Counted from the first letter of the stretch, positions 17,366-26,482 are shown. The stretch: 48,174 nucleotides of DNA from Bacteroidales bacterium (GCA_017542345.1 JAFXXI010000021.1:1-48174); one strand, 5' to 3'. The notes: a model not told the origin generated them from the sequence alone. Numbers and translations: made by a program.

Positions 17366-18350
17366 TATCACCTTTGCACATCCGTGGATGCTCCTGGGGC
17401 TGGCCCTGGTGCCGCTGTTGGCGGCCTGGTGGATTTGGCGCTACCGCAAGCAGGAGGCCGCCGTCCAGCACTCGGACATCGCGGTGTTTGCTGGTATAGG
17501 CAAGAGTCTGCGCACAAGACTGCGGTGGCTGCCCTACGCACTGCGTTGCACGGCGGTGGCCGCAGGGGTGGTGGCGCTGGCACAGCCGCAAAGCCGGTTG
17601 AGCCGCCAGGAGATGAAGGTGGAAGGCATCGACATCGTGATGGCCATGGATATCTCGGGCAGTATGCTGGCCGAAGACTTCCGACCCAACCGTCTGGAAG
17701 CCGCCAAGAAGGTGGCCTCGGACTTCGTCGAGGGGCGTCACAGCGACCGTATGGGACTGGTGGTGTTTGCCGGAGAGGCATTCACACAGGTGCCGCTGAC
17801 GGTTGACCACCAGGTGCTGCAGAAGCAACTGGGAAGCCTAAAGAGCGGCATCATACGCGACGGCACGGCGCTGGGCGACGGACTGGCGACAGCTATCAAC
17901 CGCATCAAGGACAGCGAGGCCAAAAGCAAAGTCATCATACTGCTGACCGACGGTGTGAACAACCAGGGGAGCGTGGACCCGCTGAGTGCCGCCGAGATAG
18001 CCGCCATGTACGACATACGCCTCTACACCATCGGCGTGGGTTCGCTGGGCAAAGCCCCCTACCCTTTCCGCGATCAGTTCGGGCGTGTACATTATCAGAA
18101 TATCGACGTGGAAATCGACGAGCCGCTGATGCAGAAGATGGCGGCCTCGACCAAGGACGGACTTTACTTCCGCGCCACCAACAAGAAGGCGCTGGAGGAG
18201 ATTTTCAGCCAGATTGACGCGATGGAGAAAAGCAAGATAGACGTGACCCAATACGCACAGACCAAAGACGAGCAGGGGCTGTGGCTCTGGATAGCCTTTC
18301 TGGCGCTGCTGGCCGAGGTGCTGGTGCGATGGGGATGGCTGAAGTGGTAA
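17358..18350 (+). CDS. batA: BatA, VWA-domain membrane protein
   Basis: The protein is 330 aa. The N-terminus FAHPWMLLGLALVPLLAAWW is the usual BatA/BatB first helix. A second helix is near 60. The VWA domain starts at IDIVMAMDISGSMLAEDFRPNRLEAAK, with the MIDAS D-x-S-G-S, and includes MGLVVFAGEAFTQVPLT and SKVIILLTDGVNNQG (third MIDAS part). A C-terminal helix (LWLWIAFLALLAEVLVRWGW) closes it. BatA is part of the Bacteroides aerotolerance operon and is a likely MoxR client. It lies 21 bp before batB. Confidence 0.95.
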   Translation: MSNITFAHPWMLLGLALVPLLAAWWIWRYRKQEAAVQHSDIAVFAGIGKSLRTRLRWLPYALRCTAVAAGVVALAQPQSRLSRQEMKVEGIDIVMAMDISGSMLAEDFRPNRLEAAKKVASDFVEGRHSDRMGLVVFAGEAFTQVPLTVDHQVLQKQLGSLKSGIIRDGTALGDGLATAINRIKDSEAKSKVIILLTDGVNNQGSVDPLSAAEIAAMYDIRLYTIGVGSLGKAPYPFRDQFGRVHYQNIDVEIDEPLMQKMAASTKDGLYFRATNKKALEEIFSQIDAMEKSKIDVTQYAQTKDEQGLWLWIAFLALLAEVLVRWGWLKW

Positions 18351-18371
18351 GTGTTAAGTGATAAGTGAAAG

Positions 18372-19418
18372 ATGTTGCATTTTGAACATATAGAATATCT
18401 GTGGCTGCTGGCGGTTGTGGCGGCGGCTGGGCTGCTGTGGGGAGTGACCGAGTGGCGCCGACGCAGACGACTGGAGCAGTGGGCCGACCGAGGCATGTTC
18501 GGCCGACTGATACCCGATCTGTCGGGCTGGCGCCCGGCCGTCAAGATGGCCCTCACGCTGATGGGCTTTGCACTGCTGGTGGTGGCGCTGGCCAATCCGC
18601 AGTTCGGCACCAAGATAGAGAAAAGCAAACGCGCCGGCAGCGACGTGGCGATATGCCTGGATGTGTCGAACAGCATGATGGCAGAAGACCTGCAACCCAA
18701 CCGACTGGAGCGCAGCAAACGGGCGGTGACCAACCTGCTGAACAGCCTGGCGGGCGACCGCGTCAGTCTGGTGGTGTTCGCCGGCACCAGCTACATACAG
18801 ATGCCGTTGACCAACGACTACAGCGCCGCCAAGCTGTTCCTCGACCAGGTGAGCTGCGACATGATAGGCACGCAGGGCACCGCCATCGGTGACGCCATCG
18901 AGAAAGCCATGCAGAGTTTCGGCTATGGCGACCCCGACCGCGAATGGGTGAAGAACAAAGGGCGTGCCATCGTGGTGATCAGCGACGGCGAGAACCACGA
19001 GGACGATGCCGTGGGGGCCGCGCGCGACGCACAGAAAGAGGGCGTGCGGGTATGCACCATCGGCATGGGCCTGCCCGAAGGGACGCCAATACCGGAATAC
19101 AACAGCCGCGGTCAACGTACCGGCTACAAGCGCGAACGCGGCGGAAGCATCATTATGACCCACCTGAACGAAGAGATGCTGCGTGACATAGCTGAGGCCG
19201 GAAACGGCGTGTATGTGCGCGCCAGCAATGCGGGGAGCGGACTGAGCGACATCACCAAGATTATCGAAGGAATGGAGAAAGAGGAGTTCGGCGAAGCCGT
19301 CTTCAGCGCCTACGAAAGCCGCTACCAGTATCCGCTGGTGGCAGGACTGCTGTGCCTGCTGGCCGAGATGCTGATAAACGAACGCCGGAACAGGAAATGG
19401 AAACTGTTTGAGCAATGA
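18372..19418 (+). CDS. batB: BatB, VWA-domain membrane protein
   Basis: The protein is 348 aa, a paralogue of BatA with the same layout. FEHIEYLWLLAVVAAAGLLW is the first helix. The VWA MIDAS is DVAICLDVSNSMMAEDLQPNRLERSK, with Asn in place of the Gly seen in BatA. RVSLVVFAGTSYIQMPLTND and GRAIVVISDGENHED follow. A final helix is YPLVAGLLCLLAEMLI. The stop overlaps the batC ATG (ATGA). BatA and BatB are expected to form a membrane complex, a known idea for this family rather than something visible here. Confidence 0.95.
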   Translation: MLHFEHIEYLWLLAVVAAAGLLWGVTEWRRRRRLEQWADRGMFGRLIPDLSGWRPAVKMALTLMGFALLVVALANPQFGTKIEKSKRAGSDVAICLDVSNSMMAEDLQPNRLERSKRAVTNLLNSLAGDRVSLVVFAGTSYIQMPLTNDYSAAKLFLDQVSCDMIGTQGTAIGDAIEKAMQSFGYGDPDREWVKNKGRAIVVISDGENHEDDAVGAARDAQKEGVRVCTIGMGLPEGTPIPEYNSRGQRTGYKRERGGSIIMTHLNEEMLRDIAEAGNGVYVRASNAGSGLSDITKIIEGMEKEEFGEAVFSAYESRYQYPLVAGLLCLLAEMLINERRNRKWKLFEQ

Positions 19419-20221
19419 AGAAACTACTGACCATAGCACTGATACTGACTACAGGATATGCCGTCATGGGGCAGGCCAACCGACACCTGCTGCGTGACGG
19501 GAACCACGACTACAACAAGAAGCTGTACGACAAGGCCGAGGTGAACTATCGCCGCGCACTGGAGAGTGACACCACGGACTTCCGCGGACAGTATAACCTG
19601 GGCAACGCCCTTTATAGACAGAAGAAATATGACGAGGCCGCACGCCACTATGCACAGGCATTACAAAAGGAGGACCTCGACGAGCACCGCCGCGCCCGCA
19701 CCCTGCACAACATGGGCAACAGCTTGGTGCAGGCCGGCCTGGAAAACCAGGAGCAGGGGATGCAGTATTTCCAGCAAGCAGTGAAGTCGTACCAAGAGTC
19801 GCTGAAACTGGAGCCCAAGGACGAGGATACGCGCTACAATCTGGCCTACGCCCGCCAACTACTGCAGCAAGCCCAGCAGCAACAACAGCAGCAACAGCAA
19901 AACGGCGGCGACAACAAGGACCAGCAGCAGAATCAGCAACAACAGCAAAACCAGCAACAACAGCAAAACCAGCAACAGCAACAAAACCAGCAACAGCAGA
20001 ACCAACAGCAACAGCAAAACCAGCAGCAACAGAACGGGGAGAATCAGCAGGACAAGCAGCAGAAGCAACAGAAAGACAAGCAACCCTCTGCCGGTGAGCG
20101 GGAACGACAGGATGCCGAGCGGATGCTGGAGGCTGTGAAGAACAACGAACGCCAAACCCTCAAGGAGCAGGCCCGCAAGGTGGAGGCCGCCAAAGCCCAC
20201 CGCACCGACAAGGACTGGTAA
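19415..20221 (+). CDS. batC: BatC, TPR protein with glutamine-rich tract
   Basis: The protein is 268 aa. A signal peptide (MKKLLTIALILTTGYAVMGQ) is followed by three TPR-like repeats: YNKKLYDKAEVNYRRALESD, GQYNLGNALYRQKKYDEAA and the SYQESLKLEPKDEDTRYNLA unit. Residues about 148-225 are almost only Gln and Asn, encoded by CAG/CAA/AAC runs (19861-20060), then a charged tail. BatC proteins have TPRs and low-complexity regions, but this run is long and made of near-perfect short DNA repeats, so its length may vary. The periplasmic location is inferred from the signal. Confidence 0.93.
   Translation: MKKLLTIALILTTGYAVMGQANRHLLRDGNHDYNKKLYDKAEVNYRRALESDTTDFRGQYNLGNALYRQKKYDEAARHYAQALQKEDLDEHRRARTLHNMGNSLVQAGLENQEQGMQYFQQAVKSYQESLKLEPKDEDTRYNLAYARQLLQQAQQQQQQQQQNGGDNKDQQQNQQQQQNQQQQQNQQQQQNQQQQNQQQQQNQQQQNGENQQDKQQKQQKDKQPSAGERERQDAERMLEAVKNNERQTLKEQARKVEAAKAHRTDKDW
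19861..20060 (+). repeat. CAG/CAA low-complexity tract inside batC
   Basis: About 200 bp is built from CAGCAA, CAACAG and AACCAG words, with an internal unit close to CAACAGCAAAACCAG repeated several times. All changes in multiples of three keep the frame. Confidence 0.9.
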
Positions 20222-20242
20222 ATTGACAAGTTAAGTGAGACA

Positions 20243-22093
20243 ATGGGAAATATGACAAAAAGCAACAGATTGAGTATATTGATAGCGACATGCCTCGTCT
20301 TTCTCCTTTCGCCACTTTTCTCGATGGCGCAGGAGATGACTGTGCAGGCCCCGAAATCGGTGTATGTAGGAGATAACTTCACCGTGCGTTTCATCATCAA
20401 CGAGAAAGCCAGCGACTTCAAAGGCCCAACCTTCAAAGGCTTCAGCCTGCGGGGAGGTCCTAGCACATCTTCCTCCTCAAGCACCAGCTTCGTCAACGGA
20501 CAGATGTCGCACTCGGTGAGCACCACCTTCTCCTACACTCTACTGGCCGACATGGAGGGTACCTTCACCATCGGCCCCGCCAGCTGTACCGCCAACGGGA
20601 AAAAGATATCGTCACAGAGTTTCACCATACAGGTGGAGAAACTCAGTGCCGCGCAACAGCAACAGCGCCAGCAGCAACAGCAGCAACGTGGATACGACCC
20701 CTGGGGACGGCCGCAACAACAGTCGCAGCAGCCTGTGAAGATTGACGACAAGTCGCTCTTTGCCCGTGCCTCGGTCAGTAACTCCCACCCCTATCAGGGC
20801 GAACAGGTTATTATTACCTATAAGATATACACTCAGGTGCCTATCAGCCAGTTTGCCATCGACAAGCTGCCGGGCAACCGTGGCTTCTGGGCCGAAGACC
20901 TCAGCGAGGGAAAGCAAATCAAGCAATATGAGGAGACCATAGGCGATCGACGCTATCAGGTGGCGGAAATACGCCGAGGGGCCCTCTTCGCACAACAGAG
21001 CGGCAAGTTGACCATCGACCCGCTCGACCTCAACGTCCTGGCCATCGTACAGCAGCAGCGGCAACGCACCGGTAGCATCATGGACCTCTTCGACGACGCC
21101 TTCTTCAATACACGTCAGGCCGTGGAACGCTCGCTATCCACTAACCGCATCAGCATCGACGTACGGTCGTTGCCGACCGCGCCCCAGGACTACAGCGGCG
21201 CCGTGGGCAAGTTTGAGGTGAAGGGCGGCATCAACACCGACAAGGTGCGTGCCAACGAAGCCATCACCTACCGTCTTACCGTCAGCGGCACAGGCAATCT
21301 CACGCTCATCAATGCACCGCAGCCCACTTTCCCGTCGGTCTTTGAGGTCTACGACCCGCAGATTATGGACAATATTCAGAAAAGCGACAACGGCATCAGT
21401 GGGACACGTACATTCGAGTGGATACTGATTCCCCGCACCAAAGGCGAATACCGCATCCCTGAGTTCCGCTTCGTCTACTTCGATCCCACCACGGGACAGT
21501 ATGTGACACGCACCGTTGCAGCGCAGGATATCAAGGTGGAGCGTGGCGACCCCAACAACAGCGTTGTTAGCGGCAAGGACGATGTGCAACTGCTCAACAA
21601 CGACATCAACTACATTCACCCTGTCACCAAGCTGCGCCCGATACAAGACAAGGAGCAGGCCGGTGCGCCGTTCTGGATTGTCTTCTCGCTCATCTTCATC
21701 ATCGTTGGCGTCATCATCATCGTCGGCAACCGTGCCGCCAAGGCTGAGCAGGATGTCGCCGGGATGCGTATGCGCCGCGCCACCCGCATGGCACAGAAAC
21801 GGCTCAAGAAGGCCGCCCAGTACCTCAACAGCAACGACACCGATGCCTTCTACCAGGAAATCTATCGTGCCATCTGGGGCTGCCTGTCGGACAAATACAC
21901 CATACCCCTGTCACAGCTCAACCGCGACACCGTCAGCGAGTGTCTCGCCGAGAAGCAGGTGCCGCAGGCCCAGCAGGAGAGCATCATGAAGGTGCTCCAG
22001 GATGTCGACCTGGCACGCTTCGCCCCGGGCGACCCACAAGCCCAGAAGAAGAGCATCTACTCCGAAGCACTGGTCATGATAGCCGGACTCTAA
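20243..22093 (+). CDS. batD: BatD, large exported membrane protein
   Basis: The protein is 616 aa. The signal peptide ends near FSMAQ. The body has several Ig-like beta domains with the BatD phrases VQAPKSVYVGDNFTVRF and YTLLADMEGTFTIGPAS, and later VRANEAITYRLTVSGTGNL and FEWILIPRTKGEYRIPEFRF. A short Gln-rich link (QQQQRQQQQQQRG) is near residue 140. One membrane helix near 475 (FWIVFSLIFIIVGVIIIVG) precedes a cytoplasmic helical tail. BatD is the extracytoplasmic scaffold of the Bat system. It lies 21 bp after batC and 19 bp before batE. Confidence 0.95.
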   Translation: MGNMTKSNRLSILIATCLVFLLSPLFSMAQEMTVQAPKSVYVGDNFTVRFIINEKASDFKGPTFKGFSLRGGPSTSSSSSTSFVNGQMSHSVSTTFSYTLLADMEGTFTIGPASCTANGKKISSQSFTIQVEKLSAAQQQQRQQQQQQRGYDPWGRPQQQSQQPVKIDDKSLFARASVSNSHPYQGEQVIITYKIYTQVPISQFAIDKLPGNRGFWAEDLSEGKQIKQYEETIGDRRYQVAEIRRGALFAQQSGKLTIDPLDLNVLAIVQQQRQRTGSIMDLFDDAFFNTRQAVERSLSTNRISIDVRSLPTAPQDYSGAVGKFEVKGGINTDKVRANEAITYRLTVSGTGNLTLINAPQPTFPSVFEVYDPQIMDNIQKSDNGISGTRTFEWILIPRTKGEYRIPEFRFVYFDPTTGQYVTRTVAAQDIKVERGDPNNSVVSGKDDVQLLNNDINYIHPVTKLRPIQDKEQAGAPFWIVFSLIFIIVGVIIIVGNRAAKAEQDVAGMRMRRATRMAQKRLKKAAQYLNSNDTDAFYQEIYRAIWGCLSDKYTIPLSQLNRDTVSECLAEKQVPQAQQESIMKVLQDVDLARFAPGDPQAQKKSIYSEALVMIAGL

Positions 22094-22112
22094 CCATCAG
22101 ACAAACGAGACA

Positions 22113-22889
22113 ATGAGACACAACAGATTATATACCATAACAATCCTCTTCGTCGCCCACCTGCTCACCTTGGGCACCGCACTTCGGGCACAGACTGCCA
22201 CCGAACTGGCAGCACAAGCCGACGAGTACTACCGGCAGGCTGACTATCCTGCCGCCATCGAGACCTATGAGAAGGTAATTGCCGACGGTCAATGCTCGCC
22301 GGAACTCTTCTACAACCTCGGCAACGCCTACTACCGCAACGACCAGATGGCATCTGCCATCCTCAACTACGAGCGGGCTCTCCGTCTGCGACCCTCCATG
22401 CGTGACGCCGAGGAGAACCTGGCGCTCGCCAACAGCCGGATTGCCGACCGCATCACTCCCCTGCCCCAACTCTTCATCACACGCTGGTGGCAAAGCCTCA
22501 CCACCCACATCAGTCCTGCCGCCTGGCGTGTGGTCTTCCTCGTCATCCTCGCGCTTATCGGTGTCGCCGCCATAGGTTTCTTCCTGGGACGCAACCTACC
22601 GCTGCGCAAGGCAAGTTTGGCTTTTGGTATCGTCGCCATCCTTTTGCTGCTGGTCACCGGCACCCTTCTAGCCTCCTCCACTGCCCGCTTCAATGCCCAT
22701 AGCGACGCTATCGTCATGGAACCCGCCATCAGCGTCAAGAGTTCGCCCGAACAACAAAGCACCGACAAGCTCATCCTGCACCAAGGCACCAAGGTTCATG
22801 TCCTGGAGCAACTCACCGGCTGGTACAAGATAAGAATTGCCGACGGCACCACCGGCTGGTGCGAGACCGACGCCGTCGAAAGAATATAA
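22113..22889 (+). CDS. batE: BatE, TPR and SH3-like membrane protein
   Basis: The protein is 258 aa. A signal peptide ends at LRAQ. Two TPR units follow (ADEYYRQADYPAAIETYEKV and ELFYNLGNAYYRNDQMASAI, then NYERALRLRPSMRDAEENLA). Two membrane helices lie near 145-195, and a C-terminal bacterial SH3 domain follows (VHVLEQLTGWYKIRIADGTTGWC). This is the standard BatE order. The SH3 part is probably outside the membrane and may touch the cell wall; that is inference. It ends 9 bp before the WG-repeat gene. Confidence 0.95.
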   Translation: MRHNRLYTITILFVAHLLTLGTALRAQTATELAAQADEYYRQADYPAAIETYEKVIADGQCSPELFYNLGNAYYRNDQMASAILNYERALRLRPSMRDAEENLALANSRIADRITPLPQLFITRWWQSLTTHISPAAWRVVFLVILALIGVAAIGFFLGRNLPLRKASLAFGIVAILLLLVTGTLLASSTARFNAHSDAIVMEPAISVKSSPEQQSTDKLILHQGTKVHVLEQLTGWYKIRIADGTTGWCETDAVERI

Positions 22890-22898
22890 CCCCGCCCT

Positions 22899-24188
22899 AT
22901 GGAAAACAACCTCAAACACCTGCTGCTACCCGTCCTCCTGACCGGCTTGCTCGCTGCATTGCCCACCAACGCGCAGGAAATAGAATACGGCATCGACGAA
23001 TCCTGTGGATGCGAGATAGTCTTTATCGACGGCATACAGACCACCTCCGAGAACGGTCTCTACGGCTTCCGCCGCGCCGACGGCACCGTCATCGCGCCCA
23101 ACCGCTACTCCTTTGTCGACCACTTCAACGGCAACTACTGCAAGGTCTACCTCGAGGACACCCTCTGCGGCATGATCGACCGCGACGGCAACGAGATTGT
23201 GCCCTGCATCTACGAAGACCTTGAGTATCCCTCCGACGGCCGCATCAAAGCCTACCGCAAAGGGCTCCACGGATACCTCGACCTCCACGGCAATGTCGTC
23301 ATCCCCCTGCAATATCCCCAGTCGGGACGTTTCACCCAAGGGCTGGCACCCATCGCCGTCTACCTCGACAGCTTCACCGTCGCCTGCACCTTCATCGACA
23401 CCATGGGCAACGAGGTCTTCCCCCGCATCTTCGAGAATGTAATGCCTTTCTGTGAGGGCTATGCCCCCGTGCGCCGCTACGACCGCTGGGGCATGATTGA
23501 CCTCTCCGGCCGCGAAGTCCTCACCACCAAATACGAGGAACTGACCCTCAACCAGGACGGCCACTTCTTCGCGGGCGACAGCGACGGCTGGGCGCTCTTC
23601 GACTACAGCATGAAGCCCCTCACCCCCTTCGTCTACCGCAACGTGGGCAACTTCTCCGACGGCCGTGTCTCGGTCAGTCGCGACGGCAAATACGGCTTCC
23701 TCGACGGTCGCGGCCACGAGGTCATCCCTTGCATCTACGACTATGTCGGCGGCTTCCAGATGGGTCGCGCCATGGTCAGCCTCAACGACCGCTACGGCAT
23801 CATCGACACCAACGGCCGCATCATCCTCCCCATCGAATATGAATACACTTCCATGAAGGGCTTCAAATACAGCTACTATGACAGCCTCGCGCTGGTCGAG
23901 AAGAACGGCCGCCTCGGCTACGTCGACCTCGACGGCAACCTTGCCATCCCCTTCTACTTCGAGGAGGCGTTCCATTTCACCGAAGGCCTTGCCGCCGTGC
24001 GCTTCGACGGCCAGTGGGGCTACATCGACACCCACGGCGACATTTTCGTCCCCTTCATCTTCGAGTATGCCTCGCCCCTCTCCTGGGGTCGCGCCGAAGT
24101 GGTCTATCTGGGCAACGTCAGCAACATGGACCGCCGCGGTCGCTGTGTCAGAAACTGTAAAGGAGTAATTGCATGGAGAGACCTCTGA
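22899..24188 (+). CDS. Exported WG-repeat protein
   Basis: The protein is 429 aa with a signal peptide (MENNLKHLLLPVLLTGLLAA, about 26 residues). The rest is about eight WG-type repeats, each with a core such as GLYGFRRADGTVIAP, CGMIDRDGNEIVP, HGYLDLHGNVVIP, WGMIDLSGREVL, YGFLDGRGHEVIP, YGIIDTNGRIILP, LGYVDLDGNLAIP and WGYIDTHGDIFVP. WG repeats form a beta-propeller-like surface used for binding; no catalytic site is known. It follows batE by 9 bp and overlaps the RseC-like gene by 16 bp, so it is part of the extended Bat transcript. Its link to Bat function is only by position. Confidence 0.9.
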   Translation: MENNLKHLLLPVLLTGLLAALPTNAQEIEYGIDESCGCEIVFIDGIQTTSENGLYGFRRADGTVIAPNRYSFVDHFNGNYCKVYLEDTLCGMIDRDGNEIVPCIYEDLEYPSDGRIKAYRKGLHGYLDLHGNVVIPLQYPQSGRFTQGLAPIAVYLDSFTVACTFIDTMGNEVFPRIFENVMPFCEGYAPVRRYDRWGMIDLSGREVLTTKYEELTLNQDGHFFAGDSDGWALFDYSMKPLTPFVYRNVGNFSDGRVSVSRDGKYGFLDGRGHEVIPCIYDYVGGFQMGRAMVSLNDRYGIIDTNGRIILPIEYEYTSMKGFKYSYYDSLALVEKNGRLGYVDLDGNLAIPFYFEEAFHFTEGLAAVRFDGQWGYIDTHGDIFVPFIFEYASPLSWGRAEVVYLGNVSNMDRRGRCVRNCKGVIAWRDL

Positions 24189-24631
24189 ATATCGCCAGCC
24201 ATCCAGGCATCGTGCAGCGCGTCCGGCGCGGCTTCGTCGAGGTGCAGATTGAGTCTGTAAGTGCCTGCGCAACCTGTAGCGCACATGCCCACTGCGGCTT
24301 TGCCGAGTCAAAGAACAAGACCGTCGAGGTGCCTTCCGCCGACTGGCAGAGCTACCACGAGGGCGACCTCGTCACCGTCCATATCGACCAGTCGCGCGGC
24401 ATGTTGGCCGTGTGGTTCGCCTACCTCCTGCCTGCCCTGCTGCTCCTCGGCGTCATCGTCGGCTTCTCCGTCGCGGGCTTCCCCGAAGGGGTCGTGGCCC
24501 TCTCGGCGCTCCTCGCCCTGGCGCTCTATGTAGGTCTGCTCTTCCTCCTGCGCCACTCCATCGAAGGGCGCTTCACCCTCACCGTCTCCCACAATGAAGA
24601 AGCGCCCTCAACACCCACCCCTAATTCCTGA
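24173..24631 (+). CDS. RseC/MucC-like positive regulator of sigma-E or redox protein
   Basis: The protein is 152 aa, the usual RseC length. The N-terminal domain has the Cys cluster SACATCSAHAHCGF, then two close membrane helices (MLAVWFAYLLPALLLLGVIV and VVALSALLALALYVGLLFLL) and a short tail. RseC proteins sit in the inner membrane; in enterobacteria RseC tunes sigma-E and a homologue (RsxC-associated) serves SoxR reduction. In Bacteroidetes the gene usually stands before rnf genes. No rnf gene is present here, so its role may differ. The start at 24173 lies inside the WG gene end. Confidence 0.8.
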   Translation: MERPLNIASHPGIVQRVRRGFVEVQIESVSACATCSAHAHCGFAESKNKTVEVPSADWQSYHEGDLVTVHIDQSRGMLAVWFAYLLPALLLLGVIVGFSVAGFPEGVVALSALLALALYVGLLFLLRHSIEGRFTLTVSHNEEAPSTPTPNS

Positions 24632-24636
24632 TTGCG

Positions 24637-25215
24637 ATGCTCATCCTCGGCATAGACCCCGGCACCCAGATTCTTGGCTACAGCCTCCTCGACACCGAAG
24701 GCGGCCAACTGAACATCCTTGCCATGGATGTGCTCTACCTCAAGCGGCTGCCCGACTTCAACCAGCGCATCCGCCGCATCTTCGACTCCACGGTGCGCAT
24801 CATCGACTCCTTCCATCCCGACCATCTGGCCATCGAGGCCCCCTTCTTCGGCAAGAACGTGCAGTCCATGCTCAAGTTGGGCCGCGCCCAGGGAGTCGCC
24901 ATCGCCGCCGCTATGAGCCGCGACCTCAGCTACACCGAGTACGAGCCCTCTGTCATCAAGCAGCTCGTCACCGGCAACGGCAATGCCTCCAAAGAGCAGG
25001 TAGCCTCCATGCTGCGCTCCATCCTCGGCTTCAGCGACAGCCCCAAATACCTCGACGCCACCGACGCCCTCGCCGTCGCCTACACCTGCCACATGCAGTT
25101 CTCCAACCCCTTGGCCGACCTGCGCCGCGAGCTCATGCCCAAGAAACAGAAACACAAACCTGCTAAGAAACAATGGTCCGAATTCGTCTCCCAAAATCCC
25201 GACCGCTTGCAATAG
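24637..25215 (+). CDS. ruvC: Holliday junction resolvase RuvC
   Basis: The protein is 192 aa, normal for RuvC. It cuts Holliday junctions made during recombination, working with RuvAB. Acidic metal ligands are visible: D7 in GIDPGT, the Glu in HLAIEAPFFGKN, and the two Asp of YLDATDALAVAY. KLGRAQGVAIAAA and YEPSVIKQLVTGNGNASKEQV are standard segments. The last 43 bp overlap the next gene. It starts 5 bp after the RseC-like gene. The charged Lys-rich tail is ordinary. Confidence 0.96.
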   Translation: MLILGIDPGTQILGYSLLDTEGGQLNILAMDVLYLKRLPDFNQRIRRIFDSTVRIIDSFHPDHLAIEAPFFGKNVQSMLKLGRAQGVAIAAAMSRDLSYTEYEPSVIKQLVTGNGNASKEQVASMLRSILGFSDSPKYLDATDALAVAYTCHMQFSNPLADLRRELMPKKQKHKPAKKQWSEFVSQNPDRLQ

Positions 25216-26420
25216 CGCTGCTGGCGCTCTATCTGCTGCCCGCTACCGCCTGCCATCATAAAGGCGCCGCCAACAAGCTCTTCGACCCGAGCTATGTCTC
25301 CTTCACTACCAACTATAACGCCCTCTTCGACTCGCAACTCTACCCCTCGCTCATCCTCGCCACCACCAACAACCCCGCCCAGGTGCCCGACCTCTTCGAC
25401 GTCACCCTCACCGCCCCCGCCGACAACTCGGTGCTGCGCATCGTCATCGACTCCTCCGCCCTCAACTATGTCACCATCTTCCAGGAAATCCTGCCCCGCC
25501 GCGGCCAGAGCTACACCTTCCACCCCTCCCTCAAATGGAAATACGACATCCTGCGGCGCATCCGCCAACCCCAGGCCGTCGACTTCACCTTCACCTGCTT
25601 CATCAACGACGAGGAAGTCGACGTGAAGAACCTCCACCTCAACTGCCGCACCATCAACGAGTGTCCACTCTCCCTCGTTTATCAGCAACAAGCCACCGAC
25701 TTCCGCTGGCTCTTCGCCGCCTATGTCAACGAAGACCATCCTCAGATCGTACAGATACTGACCGACATCATCGACCAGGGCGCCGTCACGCGCCTCTCGG
25801 GCTACCAGAGTGGCGCCAAGGCCGTCCGCGACCAAGTCTTCGCTGTCTGGTACTACGCCCTCAACCGCGGCATCGCCTACTCCTCCATCTCCTGCACCTC
25901 CAATCCCTCGCCGCGCGCCAACGTGCAGCATATCCGCTTCTTCGACGAAGTCTACAACACCCGCCAGGCCAACTGCGTCGACGCCTGCGTCTTCTTCGCC
26001 TCCATCCTCCGCAAGATAGGTCTCAAGCCCGTCATCTTCGTCGAGCCCTGCCACGCCTACCTCGGCTACTACACCGACAAGAACCGCAAAAACATCGAGC
26101 TGCTCGAGACCACCATCACCTCGTGGGTCAACTTCCCCGAGCTCTCCCGCAGCCTCGACGATGAAGGTCGTCTCAGCAGCGAGGCCCTCGACAAAATCAG
26201 CAAGTACCTCTCCGAGGCCGACCTCCAGCGCTACCGCGACGGCAAGCTCACCTTCGAACAGCTCAAGATGCTCGTCGCACGCAGCCTCTTCGAAAAAGCC
26301 TCTGTCTACGACCGCGAGACCTACAACACCAACCGCGCCCATTTTGCCGACACGGCCAGCATCACCTACCAGCAGCTCGACATCGAACAGCTGCGGCAGC
26401 AGGTGCAGCCCATCAACTGA
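25173..26420 (+). CDS. Transglutaminase-like lipoprotein
   Basis: The protein is 415 aa. The start overlaps ruvC by 43 bp; it is supported by an immediate lipoprotein signal, SRPLAIALLALYLLPATAC. Around residues 265-300 the sequence ANCVDACVFFASILRKIG followed by LKPVIFVEPCHAYLGYY gives the Cys and His of a transglutaminase-like (TGc) or papain-like fold, with Asp/Tyr residues after. Members include proteases and amidases of the cell surface. Substrate and activity are unknown. It is the last gene of the 14534 block and meets a convergent gene across a shared terminator. Confidence 0.7.
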   Translation: MVRIRLPKSRPLAIALLALYLLPATACHHKGAANKLFDPSYVSFTTNYNALFDSQLYPSLILATTNNPAQVPDLFDVTLTAPADNSVLRIVIDSSALNYVTIFQEILPRRGQSYTFHPSLKWKYDILRRIRQPQAVDFTFTCFINDEEVDVKNLHLNCRTINECPLSLVYQQQATDFRWLFAAYVNEDHPQIVQILTDIIDQGAVTRLSGYQSGAKAVRDQVFAVWYYALNRGIAYSSISCTSNPSPRANVQHIRFFDEVYNTRQANCVDACVFFASILRKIGLKPVIFVEPCHAYLGYYTDKNRKNIELLETTITSWVNFPELSRSLDDEGRLSSEALDKISKYLSEADLQRYRDGKLTFEQLKMLVARSLFEKASVYDRETYNTNRAHFADTASITYQQLDIEQLRQQVQPIN

Positions 26421-26431
26421 TATGAAACATT

Positions 26432-26459
26432 GAGGGCCGGCGCATCCGCGCCGGCCCTC
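26432..26459. terminator. Bidirectional hairpin between convergent genes
   Basis: A perfect 12-bp GC-rich stem (GAGGGCCGGCGC) with loop ATCC sits between the stop of the transglutaminase-like gene and the stop of the caspase-like gene. Neither side has a strong T run, so efficiency is uncertain, but place and stem support a shared terminator. Confidence 0.7.
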
Positions 26460-26482
26460 TCTCTATTTCCATTCTTTATCTC

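Noticed and set aside
19861-20060. Possible tandem-repeat array outside genes
   Set aside because: It is coding sequence, in frame, within batC.
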